Of a stretch of DNA of 8,430 nt, positions 1 through 7,329 are shown piece by piece (position 1 is the first letter of the stretch; each line of letters opens with the position of its first letter). Below the pieces are notes generated by a model. The model did not search any database. It saw only the letters and a list, made by a program, of their open reading frames with translations, and was not told where the DNA came from. The DNA comes from Candidatus Cloacimonadota bacterium (GTDB lineage: Bacteria > Cloacimonadota > Cloacimonadia > Cloacimonadales > Cloacimonadaceae). The position numbers and the translations under genes are program-made. The stretch lies in contig DAHVPA010000020.1 in NCBI GenBank assembly GCA_027318525.1, forward strand, positions 1 through 8,430, given 5' to 3'.

Positions 1-991
1 GACCTACTATTCTGCGCAGAGAATCAAGCTTGGCGGAAGCAAGTCCACGAGCACGTTCAGAACCCTGACGCAAGGTTGCGTCAATATGATCCTTGTTGTT
101 AAGCAGGTCGTTATACTTGATTCGCAGCGGACTGAGCCGGTCATTCATCACATTAAAGAGCTCTGTTTTAGCATGTCCCCAGCCCATTCCTCCAGCCAGA
201 TACCTTTGCCGCAAAGCTTCAATCTGCTGTTCTGTAGCAAAATGCCTGTAAAGCGCAAAGATATTGCAGGTATCGGGGTCTTTGGGTTCTTCCAAGCTCT
301 GAGAATTGGTGACAATGCGCATTATCAGCTTCTTTAACTCAGCTTCGGAAGCAAAAAGCGGAATAATATTGCCATAGCTTTTGGACATCTTTCTGCCATC
401 CAAACCAACAACTGTCCTGGTTTCTTCTGTAGCCATGGGTTGAGGCAGTCTGAAACCCTCAGTTTTGTAGATAAAATTAAAGCTTTCCGCAATATCCACC
501 GCCATCTCAATGTGCTGAAACTGGTCATTGCCGACCGGAACGTAATCCGTGTCAAAAAGCAGGATATCCGCAGCCATCAATACAGGATAAGTAAACAGAC
601 CCATATTGACTCCGTCATCCAAATCCGCACCTTCATCCCTGTTCTTTTGAATCATCGCCTTATAGGCATGGGCACGGTTCATCAGACCCTTGGGAGTAAA
701 AGCCAGAAGCATGGTCATCAGCTCAAATGTTTCAGGCACTTGTGACTGTCTGTAAAACAAAGCGGTCTCCGGATCCAGCCCGCAAGCCAGCCAGGCAGCG
801 GCAATTTCATAAGTGAGTTCCCTTAGCTTGGCAGCATCTTTTATGACATTCAGAGCGTGATAATCTGCAATAAAATAACGGGCTTCACAAGTCTCGGCAA
901 GTTTCAGGGCAGGTTTGATTGCACCGATGTAATTGCCGATATGAGGTGTGCCGGTTGGTTTAATACCTGTCAGGGCTATCTTTTTCTGCAT
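1..991 (-). CDS. trpS: Tryptophan--tRNA ligase, nearly complete (C-terminus beyond window)
   Basis: This gene encodes a cytoplasmic class I aminoacyl-tRNA synthetase that charges tRNA-Trp with tryptophan using ATP. The frame is open from the ATG at 989-991 to the window edge, giving 330 whole codons. The class I signatures are present: PHIGN at residues 16-20 (HIGH motif) and KMSKS at 201-205. MAADIL at 139-144 carries the aspartate (D142) expected to contact the indole nitrogen. VPVGNDQFQH at 151-160 stands in for the usual VPVGEDQ block. The last visible residues, LRRIVG, resemble the usual end of the family, so only a few residues should be missing. The wording TGIKPTGTPHIGNYIGAIKP and NRAHAYKA matches the Pseudomonas-type TrpRS subgroup, as I remember it, better than the Bacillus or E. 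coli type. It is the last visible gene of the operon, 15 nt after rimO, with GAGGAA just ahead of the start. The other class Ic enzyme, TyrRS, is excluded by the motif wording. Confidence 0.95.
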   Translation of the reverse strand, partial: MQKKIALTGIKPTGTPHIGNYIGAIKPALKLAETCEARYFIADYHALNVIKDAAKLRELTYEIAAAWLACGLDPETALFYRQSQVPETFELMTMLLAFTPKGLMNRAHAYKAMIQKNRDEGADLDDGVNMGLFTYPVLMAADILLFDTDYVPVGNDQFQHIEMAVDIAESFNFIYKTEGFRLPQPMATEETRTVVGLDGRKMSKSYGNIIPLFASEAELKKLIMRIVTNSQSLEEPKDPDTCNIFALYRHFATEQQIEALRQRYLAGGMGWGHAKTELFNVMNDRLSPLRIKYNDLLNNKDHIDATLRQGSERARGLASAKLDSLRRIVG

Positions 992-1006
992 CTGTTCCTC
1001 AGTTCT

Positions 1007-2308
1007 TTATTCAAATTTATGCACCACTTTGCTCAGCCTGCCATAAAGGTCAATGTCAATCACATCTTCCACTTTGACCCGGACAATATCGCCAAAACCG
1101 CAGTCGACACCTAGGAAAGAGACCACACCGTCAATCTCGGGAGCGTCAAACCAAGCTCTGCCTGTGCAGGTATTGGCTTCGGGATAGGATTCTTCCACGA
1201 TTACCTCAATCTCCCTGCCCACAAACTCAGCCAGATATTGTTCACTCAGTTCCCGATGCAAAGTCAGCAGCTCATTGCGGCGCTTGATGGCTGTGGTGGA
1301 GCTTACCCTATCCGTCATCTCAAAGGCAGAGGTTCCCGGTTCGGGCGAAAAAGCAAAGGCTCCCAAGCGCAAAAATCTATAATCAGCAACAAATCCAAGC
1401 AGTTCGTTGAACTCCCTTCTGCCTTCTCCCGGAAAACCGGTCATGAAAGTAGTCCTGAATTCAACGTCAGGCATATTCTCTTTGAAAAGCTCAATAATCC
1501 TGATAATGTCAGCCTTGCCATAATGCCTGTTCATCCTCTTGAGAATGGCGTCATTGCAGTGCTGAAGAGGCATTTCGAAAGCATGAACAATCTTGGGCAG
1601 GGAAGCTATCGTATTGATCAGAAGAGCATCAACATGTCTGGGATGCAGATACATCAACCGAATCCAGTATAGCCCTTCTATATCATGCAAACGCTGCAGA
1701 AGCTCAGGAAGGAGCTTTTTATTAACGCTGTCAGTTCCATAGGCAGAAGTATCCTGTGCAATGACAATCAATTCGCTTGAACCAAGAGCAACTAATTCCT
1801 GAGCTTCTTTAACCAGTTTTCCTATATCTAGACTGCAGAGATTGCCCCGAATCGAAGGAATTGTGCAATATGAGCACCGGTTGTTGCACCCATCGCTTAC
1901 CTTAAGATAAGCATATGGTCCATCAGTTAAAAGCTCTCTTTCAAAACGGGATACTTTCGAACCTGAAAGTAGAGCTTCAAACGCTCCGAACGAACGGATA
2001 GGAATCCAAGCATCAACCTCAGGAAACTGCTCCTGTATCTCACGCAAGTATCTTTTCATTATGCATCCGGTTACAAAGATGCGTTTAATCATACCTTTAC
2101 TCTTGTATCTGAAAACCGTCTTCAGCACTCTGGCAAGCTCTTTCACGGCATCCTGAATGAAACTGCAGGTGTTAATCAGACAAAATTCCACTCCTTCGGT
2201 TTCATCTGCCTGCACATATCCGTGCTGCATTGCAACAGCGCAAAATACTTCGCTGTCCACCAGATTCTTGGGACAGCCAAGACTGATCAGAGAGAACTTT
2301 TTTTGCAT
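1007..2308 (-). CDS. rimO: Ribosomal protein S12 methylthiotransferase RimO
   Basis: RimO is a radical SAM enzyme that adds a methylthio group to the conserved aspartate of ribosomal protein S12. The 433-residue length is normal (E. coli about 441). The N-terminal MTTase domain has its three cluster cysteines at C12 (SLGCPKN), C48 (NTCSF) and C82 (TGCIMKRY). The radical SAM cluster motif CxxxCxxC is C141, C145 and C148, directly after the family's VSDGCN. The sequence IAQDTSAYG near residue 183 and PLQHCNDAILKRMNR near 247 are typical of the MTTase family. A C-terminal TRAM domain spans about 360-425. GRAWFDAPEIDG at 383-394 is the RimO hallmark that separates it from the tRNA enzymes MiaB and MtaB. 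The ATG overlaps the upstream stop codon as TAATG and has no Shine-Dalgarno sequence, so it is probably translated by coupling to the DUF1015 gene. Confidence 0.96.
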   Translation of the reverse strand: MQKKFSLISLGCPKNLVDSEVFCAVAMQHGYVQADETEGVEFCLINTCSFIQDAVKELARVLKTVFRYKSKGMIKRIFVTGCIMKRYLREIQEQFPEVDAWIPIRSFGAFEALLSGSKVSRFERELLTDGPYAYLKVSDGCNNRCSYCTIPSIRGNLCSLDIGKLVKEAQELVALGSSELIVIAQDTSAYGTDSVNKKLLPELLQRLHDIEGLYWIRLMYLHPRHVDALLINTIASLPKIVHAFEMPLQHCNDAILKRMNRHYGKADIIRIIELFKENMPDVEFRTTFMTGFPGEGRREFNELLGFVADYRFLRLGAFAFSPEPGTSAFEMTDRVSSTTAIKRRNELLTLHRELSEQYLAEFVGREIEVIVEESYPEANTCTGRAWFDAPEIDGVVSFLGVDCGFGDIVRVKVEDVIDIDLYGRLSKVVHKFE

Positions 2309-2310
2309 TA
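2306..2310 (-). other. TAATG stop/start overlap between DUF1015 gene and rimO
   Basis: On the minus strand the TAA of the DUF1015 gene (2308-2310) and the ATG of rimO (2306-2308) share one base. The 25 nt ahead of the ATG read as a pyrimidine-rich and mixed stretch with no GGAG-like element, unlike every other gene in this operon. The codons after the ATG are A-rich (CAA AAA AAG). This arrangement suggests termination-reinitiation, so rimO output would follow DUF1015 translation. The overlap and the missing site are read directly; coupling is inferred. Confidence 0.75.
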
Positions 2311-3552
2311 AAGCAGATGTATAAACAAGCCGGAACGGAGTTTGGGCTCGAACCAGGTGGATTTGGGAGGCATGATTTCACCCGCATCGGCAATATTAAT
2401 CAGTTCATCCATAGAAGTCGGAAACATGGCAAAAGCAACTGCTTCCCTACCGCTGTCCACACGTTTCTGTAATTCTTCAAGACCGCGGATGCCGCCTACA
2501 AAGTCTATGCGCTTGTCCCTGCGGGGATCTTCTATACCAAGAATCGGATGCAAGAGATTGTTTTGCATTATGGAGACATCCAAGGATTCCACTACATTGG
2601 TTTCATCCCAGGAGTGCGGTCTGGCTGTCAGTTTATACCAGGATCCATCCAAATACATACCAAAGGAGTGGGTCTGTTCAGGATGATAGGGCTGGTTTCC
2701 CCTGGCTTCAACGTTGAATTTCTGCCCGACCTTTTCCAGAAACTGCTCTTTTGTATTACCATTTAAGTCTTTTACGATACGGTTGTAATCCATAATGTGC
2801 AGTTGGTTATCCGGGAAAATTACCGACATAATATAATTGAATTCTTCATCGCCCTTAAAGTCGGGATGCTGCTCCCTTCTCATCATACCGACCCTGACAG
2901 CGGAAGCAGTTCTATGATGTCCATCTGCAACGTAAAGACAGTCCATTACTGCAAAGGCACTTTCTATTGTTTCAATATCTGCGGAATTATCCATCAGCCA
3001 TAAAGCATGCCCGATGCCGTCATCCGAGACAAAATCATACACAGGCTGTGTGGTGCTCATAATTTTGCTTACCAGACTGTCAATAACCTGCTGATGCCGA
3101 TAGGTGAAGAACACTGGTGAAGAATGAGCATTACAGGTATCAACGTGCTTAATGCGGTCAGCTTCTTTTTCAGCTCTGGTCAGTTCGTGCTTCTTAATAC
3201 GTCCTTGCATATAATCATCTATGGAAGCGAGTCCGACCAACCCAACCTGAGGACGTCCCAACATAGTCTGTTTATAGATGTAAAACGCCGGCTTTTCATC
3301 CTGGAACATCAGGTTTTTGCTCAGGTAGGAATAGAGGTTTTCTTTCGCCTTGGAATAGACCTTTTCATCATAAAGGTCTGTTCCCAAGGGCAAGTCGACT
3401 TCAGGCTTCTCCACATGGATAAAGCTGAGTGGGTGTTTTCCTACTTCCACCCTCGCTTCATCAGAGTCCATGACATCATAAGGAAGAGAAGCTATCTCTG
3501 CTGCGTGTTCCGGATATGGGCGCATTGCCTTGAATGGTTTGAATACTGCCAT
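2308..3552 (-). CDS. DUF1015 family protein (function not established)
   Basis: The 414-residue protein matches the DUF1015 family throughout. The N-terminus reads FKPFKAMRPYP with ASLPYDVMDSDEA at 21-33, KHELTRAEKEADRIKH is at 121-136, DGHHRTASAV at 210-219, HPILGIEDPRRDKRIDFVGG near 335, and MPPKSTWFEPKLRSGLF at 394-410. No signal peptide or membrane segment is visible, so it should be cytoplasmic. The DGHHR element resembles the GxHR/GxRR signature of the ParB/sulfiredoxin fold, some members of which are serine kinases. I recall relatives sitting beside serA and serC in other bacteria, so a serine-linked small-molecule role is possible, but this is inference. Here it lies 33 nt after apeB and overlaps rimO by 1 nt. 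A good ribosome binding site, AGGAGT (3561-3566 on the plus axis), sits 8 nt before the ATG and supports this start. Confidence 0.88.
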   Translation of the reverse strand: MAVFKPFKAMRPYPEHAAEIASLPYDVMDSDEARVEVGKHPLSFIHVEKPEVDLPLGTDLYDEKVYSKAKENLYSYLSKNLMFQDEKPAFYIYKQTMLGRPQVGLVGLASIDDYMQGRIKKHELTRAEKEADRIKHVDTCNAHSSPVFFTYRHQQVIDSLVSKIMSTTQPVYDFVSDDGIGHALWLMDNSADIETIESAFAVMDCLYVADGHHRTASAVRVGMMRREQHPDFKGDEEFNYIMSVIFPDNQLHIMDYNRIVKDLNGNTKEQFLEKVGQKFNVEARGNQPYHPEQTHSFGMYLDGSWYKLTARPHSWDETNVVESLDVSIMQNNLLHPILGIEDPRRDKRIDFVGGIRGLEELQKRVDSGREAVAFAMFPTSMDELINIADAGEIMPPKSTWFEPKLRSGLFIHLL

Positions 3553-3585
3553 TTTCTGTTACTCCTGTTTTATCTTTTTGTTATC

Positions 3586-4896
3586 TTAACTGCTTTGGGA
3601 ATAGTAGTATGTCAATGCTTTGATAAGGTATTCATGGTCATACACACCCATCGTCTCACGGATTGAGTGCATTGCCCACATTGGGTTACCAATATCCACT
3701 GTTCTAATACCAAGATGGGAGGAAGTGATTGGTCCAATGGTAATTCCTGATATTGAATCGGAACGATTGATGATTTTCTGAAACGGTACTTGCACAGCTT
3801 CGCAGATACTTTCAAATCTGGCGCTGCTGTCTGCAGTCGTGGCATATCTTTGAGAAGCATTCATTTTGATGACAGGTCCGTGATTGAGCATTGTTATAAA
3901 GGCAGGGTCGTATTTCTCGGGAAAATTTGGATGCAGGGCGTTTGCCATATCCGCTGATACCAGAAATGACTTCCTGATGGATATCATTGTCTGCTCATTG
4001 TTCAAATTCTGTGCCCAGCAGATTCTATGTAAAACTTCTTCAGTAAAAGATGAATCTGCCCCTTCGGGGGTCATACTGCTGATTTCTTCATTGTCATAGA
4101 AGATTGCTGCACTTGTCGTATCTGCTTGTTGTGATTCAATTATAGCAGACAAAATAGCATGTGTCATTGCCAGATTATCCAAACGCCCGCTGACCAGTAT
4201 TTCTTTGTCCGCACCTATTCTCAAAGCTGGTGAGGAATCATAAAGAAACAGGTCATAAGCACCAATCTGGTAGGCTTTTACACCCAGTGTTGCAGCTATA
4301 ATATCTTTGAAGGTTTGGGGGTTGGAGTTTATGCCAGAAGCCTGAATTATTGCCTGCAGATGATTTTGGGCATTGTATTCAAAACCTTTATTCACTTCCC
4401 GATTCAGATGAATGGCAACATTGGGAATGACAGCAACAGGCTCTGCCAGATTCACCAACCTGCTTTCCCATTTAGCAGAACTTCTGTTTCTTTTATCATC
4501 AATCCTGACCATCACCCTTCCTGCTATGGAGAGTTCCCTATCCAGCCAGGTACTGATAATGGGAGCGCCATACAGTTCAACAGCCAGTTTTGTATTGTTG
4601 CGTTCCGTTTTGTCACCGCCGCATTTTATCTTAAGTCCGGGGCTATCCAGATGTGAGGCGGAAATGTTAAAACCTGTCTGATGCGGTTTCTTCTTCCCCA
4701 AGACAAATGCAAAAATAGCGGACTGATTTCTGACTACGAAGTACTTTCTACCAGAAGCCAGTTTCCAGGGCTGGGTTTCATCCAGTTTGACAAATCCCTT
4801 GTCTGACAGGGTCTTTTCAATGTTGCCGGCAGCCTGAAAACTTGTGGGAGAGTTATCCAGGAATTTCATCAGGTCTTTGATATGGGGTGTTTTCAT
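3586..4896 (-). CDS. apeB: M18 family aminopeptidase (aspartyl aminopeptidase type)
   Basis: This is a cytoplasmic di-zinc aminopeptidase that removes N-terminal residues, usually acidic ones in this family, from peptides. The protein is 436 residues, normal for M18. All expected metal and catalytic positions can be seen: H82 in SHLDSP with the following aspartate D84, D240 in SGRLDNLA, the glutamate pair E270-E271 in FYDNEEISS, D316 in VSADMANALHPN, and H410 in MWAMHSIRE. The central region between the first histidine and GRLDN fits the inserted dimerisation domain of the family. There is no signal peptide. It starts 15 nt after the acyl-CoA ligase, with GGAG 5 nt before the ATG, and is followed by the DUF1015 gene 33 nt downstream. 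The family assignment is firm; substrate preference is not visible in the sequence, and the symbol is by family. Confidence 0.93.
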   Translation of the reverse strand: MKTPHIKDLMKFLDNSPTSFQAAGNIEKTLSDKGFVKLDETQPWKLASGRKYFVVRNQSAIFAFVLGKKKPHQTGFNISASHLDSPGLKIKCGGDKTERNNTKLAVELYGAPIISTWLDRELSIAGRVMVRIDDKRNRSSAKWESRLVNLAEPVAVIPNVAIHLNREVNKGFEYNAQNHLQAIIQASGINSNPQTFKDIIAATLGVKAYQIGAYDLFLYDSSPALRIGADKEILVSGRLDNLAMTHAILSAIIESQQADTTSAAIFYDNEEISSMTPEGADSSFTEEVLHRICWAQNLNNEQTMISIRKSFLVSADMANALHPNFPEKYDPAFITMLNHGPVIKMNASQRYATTADSSARFESICEAVQVPFQKIINRSDSISGITIGPITSSHLGIRTVDIGNPMWAMHSIRETMGVYDHEYLIKALTYYYSQSS

Positions 4897-4911
4897 CAGT
4901 TCTCCAATCGA

Positions 4912-6552
4912 TTAGCTATACAGGTAGCGTTTGATTTTTTGCGTGGGTGTTTTCTGGAAAGGTTCGGATACGATTTGCAACTTGTAAATCTTGGAAAAGT
5001 CTGCCAGTGTCCGATTGACTTTTTGTCTGTTCTGTTCCATTATTTCGTTAACCTGTGTTTCAGGGACATGGTTAGCGTCGAGGCTTTCCAAATCAGGATA
5101 GACAAGTGCTATCAGCCGACTGTCCTTTTCAATGATAAGACTTTCCAGCACATAAGGCAGGTTGTTTATCTTTTCTTCAATGGATTCCGGATAGATGTTT
5201 TCACCTGCAGGACCGAGGATAACGTTCTTGCAGCGTCCTTTGATAAAGACGAAGTTATCTTTGTCGATGGTCCCGATATCACCTGTATGCAGCCAGCCAT
5301 CCACCAGAGTTTCGGCTGTAGCTTCCGGATTTTTATAATATCCGGTGAATACAAGGTCGCCTCTAATGAGGATTTCGCCCGGTATCTTAAACGGGTCGGG
5401 TGATTCTATCCTGCCTTCTGCCAGAGTCATAATGCGGCCGGAAGAGGTCAGCTTGCGTTCATACCAATGGGCATAAGATATCAGGGGTGCACATTCAGTC
5501 ATTCCGTATCCTACAGTTACGGGGAATTTGATTTTCAGCAGAAATGATTCCACCTCGGCATTAAGCGGGGCTCCACCCACCAGCAGGTTTTTCAGGTTAC
5601 CTCCGAAGGCTTTGATCAGCTTGCTTCTGATCTTGCCGTAGATGAGCTGGTTGACGACCGGAATACCGAGCAGCTTCTTGATTCTTGGAGATTCAATCTG
5701 CGGCTGGATTTGCTTCTTGTATATCTTTTCCAGCAGCAGCGGCACTGCCACCACGACCTCCGGTTTTACTTCCCCCAGAGCTGCCAACAGCAGTTTGGGA
5801 GCGGGTATCTTGTCCATAAAGTGGATATGGTTTCCGCGTGTAAAGGGATAGAGCAGGTCTATAGTAAAACCCAAAGCATGAGCCAGAGGCAGGAAACTCA
5901 GTAAGTTGGCTCCCACCGTGTAGGGCAATGTAGTTCTCGAATAAATCAGATTGGCGAGGAAAGCGCGGTGCGGCAGGGAGACACCCTTGGAAAATCCCGT
6001 CGTTCCTGATGTATAGATAATGGCAGCCAGATCTTCGTTATCACAGACATCGTTCAGATGAAACATCTGAGGAGTCAAGTTTCTAAGCTCATCCATCTGT
6101 TCCAGAGGTTTCAATACCTCGGATGGAGTTGCATTACCGCCCGGTAACGAAGTAAATGACTCCAGCCCGATTATGCCCTTGATGTTTTTTAACAAATCAG
6201 CATCTATCGCATCGTATTTTTCCTTGGAAATAAACACCAGCCGCGAATCGGAGTGGTTGATGATGTGCTGCGTATCTTCAGGGCTGAAGTTATACAGAAT
6301 GGGAACCACCGTCAATCCATAGGTTGCCCCGGAAAGCCAGACAATAGCCCAGTTGGTGCAGTTCTTACCTACTAATGCTATCTTATCGCCCTTATTCAAA
6401 CCATAGAGATGAAACAGCTTATGCATCCAGACGACCCGCCTGGCTGCCTCCTGATAGGAAGTCGAAGGACCCGGATAATCCGTAAAAGCCGGCATATTCC
6501 AAAATTCCTTGAAGGACTTTTCCAGATAGGGGATGAGCTTTTCCTTTATCAT
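4912..6552 (-). CDS. AMP-forming long-chain fatty acid--CoA ligase
   Basis: This ANL-superfamily enzyme activates a carboxylic acid, most likely a long-chain fatty acid, to the acyl-AMP and then the acyl-CoA. From the ATG at 6550-6552 the protein has 546 residues. The nucleotide loop YTSGTTGFSKG is at 180-190, YGMTE at 349-353, and GWLHTGD at 419-425. The hinge GRCKNVILGPAGENIYPE follows at about 440-457, and the C-terminal catalytic lysine lies in KTPTQKIKRYL near residue 539. The hinge wording, ILGPAGENIYPE, is typical of bacterial long-chain acyl-CoA synthetases rather than acetyl-CoA synthetase. An upstream in-frame ATG (6571-6573) would add 7 residues but has no ribosome binding site, whereas the chosen ATG has AAGGAG at 6 nt. 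It is the first gene of the five-gene operon, behind a promoter candidate at 6600-6627. Chain-length preference cannot be read from the sequence, and an acyl-ACP or lysophospholipid acylation role is an alternative. Confidence 0.92.
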   Translation of the reverse strand: MIKEKLIPYLEKSFKEFWNMPAFTDYPGPSTSYQEAARRVVWMHKLFHLYGLNKGDKIALVGKNCTNWAIVWLSGATYGLTVVPILYNFSPEDTQHIINHSDSRLVFISKEKYDAIDADLLKNIKGIIGLESFTSLPGGNATPSEVLKPLEQMDELRNLTPQMFHLNDVCDNEDLAAIIYTSGTTGFSKGVSLPHRAFLANLIYSRTTLPYTVGANLLSFLPLAHALGFTIDLLYPFTRGNHIHFMDKIPAPKLLLAALGEVKPEVVVAVPLLLEKIYKKQIQPQIESPRIKKLLGIPVVNQLIYGKIRSKLIKAFGGNLKNLLVGGAPLNAEVESFLLKIKFPVTVGYGMTECAPLISYAHWYERKLTSSGRIMTLAEGRIESPDPFKIPGEILIRGDLVFTGYYKNPEATAETLVDGWLHTGDIGTIDKDNFVFIKGRCKNVILGPAGENIYPESIEEKINNLPYVLESLIIEKDSRLIALVYPDLESLDANHVPETQVNEIMEQNRQKVNRTLADFSKIYKLQIVSEPFQKTPTQKIKRYLYS

Positions 6553-6558
6553 ATCTAT

Positions 6559-6564
6559 CTCCTT
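6559..6564 (-). promoter_or_regulatory. Ribosome binding site fixing the acyl-CoA ligase start
   Basis: AAGGAG on the minus strand ends 6 nt before the ATG at 6550-6552. It lies between that ATG and the alternative ATG at 6571-6573, so it can only serve the downstream start. This is why the shorter 546-residue protein was chosen. Confidence 0.85.
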
Positions 6565-6587
6565 GCGCTGCATTTATCCGCAATTTG

Positions 6588-6605
6588 CCATATTTTTCCA
6601 TATTT
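6588..6605. repeat. Tandem direct repeat CCATATTT with 10-bp period
   Basis: CCATATTT occurs at 6588-6595 and again at 6598-6605, separated by TT, so the copies are one helical turn apart. The second copy overlaps the proposed -10 element of the operon promoter and the first lies just downstream of it. This could be a repressor site covering the start of transcription, or simply AT-rich promoter DNA. The repeat is seen directly; the role is a guess. Confidence 0.45.
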
Positions 6606-6627
6606 AGATATTTTCCCAATCTGTCAA
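6600..6627 (-). promoter_or_regulatory. Candidate promoter of the ligase-apeB-DUF1015-rimO-trpS operon
   Basis: On the minus strand a perfect -35 box TTGACA (6622-6627) is followed, after 15 nt (6607-6621), by TAAATAT (6600-6606). The AT-rich leader then runs to the ligase ribosome binding site. If TAAATA is the -10 box, its 15-nt spacer is short for a sigma-70 promoter; with a 17-nt spacer the -10 would read AATATG. The same layout occurs ahead of the cold-shock gene, which raises confidence. The site lies in the 128-nt gap after the 148-codon gene, so that gene need not be part of the operon. Confidence 0.6.
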
Positions 6628-6680
6628 CCCTGTTGTGTCTACCCCCGACTCTTCCCCTTTTTGGCACTATTGCTGAAGCC

Positions 6681-7127
6681 CTAAATCAACTTGTTGAACC
6701 GCTCATATCCTGATACCGGCGGCAGGAGACCTGCCTGAACAGCGGAACTGACTGTCCTGCAGGGAAGTCCCTGAGTTTCTATCTGACTTCGGGAGAGTGT
6801 CCTCAAATCTACTCCGGGAATTGCCTTCTGCATGGCATAGAGCATTTTCAGATAAAGGTTGCTCCAACTGATAAGACGGTTGTTACGGTTGACTGCAAGC
6901 TGGTTATACAGATTCAGATAGTCCCTGAAATCCTGTTTGTATGCCTGAGACGGTGCGATGCTGCCGAGGTTCTGCATGATTTCCTTCAGCTTTTCTGTTC
7001 TGGAGTTGGGAATGAACTCGGGCAGTTTCCGCATGATGAGGACGTCCCTCAACGGGTGATAATAAGCCACACATCCGTCAATCTTACCCGTGTAGCCTTT
7101 GAACTGATTTTTGAGATACGCTTTCAT
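6681..7127 (-). CDS. Hypothetical protein, 148 residues, basic
   Basis: I do not recognise this protein with confidence. It is rich in K, R, N, Y and L, has no signal peptide, membrane segment or cysteine motif (C19 and C123 only), and looks cytoplasmic. The N-terminus reads FKGYTGKIDGCVAYYHP (9-25), then LIMRKLPEFIPNSRTEKLKE (30-49). A predicted helical middle (about 50-102, with YKQDFRDYLNLYNQ and WSNLYLKMLYAMQKAIPG) follows, and the C-terminus is LPPVSGYERFNKLI. The pattern of G-x-GK-x-G, aromatic pair, R-x-x-P and N/P-x-T near the N-terminus recalls small proteins of the DUF6266 type. The resemblance is loose and I would not transfer a name. The ATG has one of the strongest ribosome binding sites in the window, which argues that it is a real gene. 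It ends 128 nt before the ligase gene, with no clear terminator between them. Confidence 0.75.
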   Translation of the reverse strand: MKAYLKNQFKGYTGKIDGCVAYYHPLRDVLIMRKLPEFIPNSRTEKLKEIMQNLGSIAPSQAYKQDFRDYLNLYNQLAVNRNNRLISWSNLYLKMLYAMQKAIPGVDLRTLSRSQIETQGLPCRTVSSAVQAGLLPPVSGYERFNKLI

Positions 7128-7132
7128 ATTTA

Positions 7133-7141
7133 TCTCCTCCT
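7133..7141 (-). promoter_or_regulatory. Strong ribosome binding site of the 148-codon gene
   Basis: AGGAGGAGA on the minus strand lies 5 nt before the ATG at 7125-7127. It is a near-perfect anti-16S match and supports both the gene and its start, in a region where the protein itself is not recognisable. Confidence 0.85.
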
Positions 7142-7260
7142 ATAATACAAAGACGAATTTCCACCCTGCTACCGAATGACTTTGGGAGTTTATTTTCCCC
7201 AGGCTGACGATAAATGCTTCTTACTTATTGCAAGACAGTCGGTTGGCTATTCAATCTTTC

Positions 7261-7276
7261 CTCCCTCGGATGGGAG
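7261..7276. repeat. Short inverted repeat CTCCC-6-GGGAG
   Basis: CTCCC at 7261-7265 pairs with GGGAG at 7272-7276 across a 6-nt loop. It is not followed by a T-run on either strand, so it is not a typical terminator. It may be part of a longer leader structure or an operator, or chance. Confidence 0.35.
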
Positions 7277-7310
7277 ATATTTCATAATAGTTAGATGGAA
7301 TCATCATCAT

Positions 7311-7323
7311 CTTTCCGGGAAAG
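7311..7323. repeat. Perfect 13-bp palindrome CTTTCC-G-GGAAAG
   Basis: Two 6-nt arms flank a single central G, directly after a short TCATCATCAT run. The form is that of a dimeric regulator half-site pair, in a region where two divergent genes need control. An operator role is inferred from shape and place only. Confidence 0.4.
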
Positions 7324-7329
7324 GCATGG

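Noticed and set aside
1238..1672. A 144-codon plus-strand open frame inside rimO
   Set aside because: It is the antisense shadow of rimO, whose motifs are complete, and it shows no family pattern. The same reasoning removes the other antisense frames within trpS, the DUF1015 gene, apeB and the ligase.
6553..6573. Seven-residue N-terminal extension of the acyl-CoA ligase (start at 6573)
   Set aside because: That ATG has no ribosome binding site, while the internal ATG at 6550-6552 has AAGGAG at 6 nt.
6653..6680. Possible terminator between the 148-codon gene and the ligase gene
   Set aside because: Only a 3-bp GGC/GCC pairing with no T-run was found on the minus strand.
7142..7147. TATTAT on the minus strand as a -10 box for the 148-codon gene
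   Set aside because: It abuts the ribosome binding site, so transcription would start inside that site, and no -35 hexamer stands 15-19 nt upstream.
7185..7203. GGGA...TCCC hairpin near 7185-7203 as a terminator
   Set aside because: The stem is 4 bp at best and no gene ends there on either strand.
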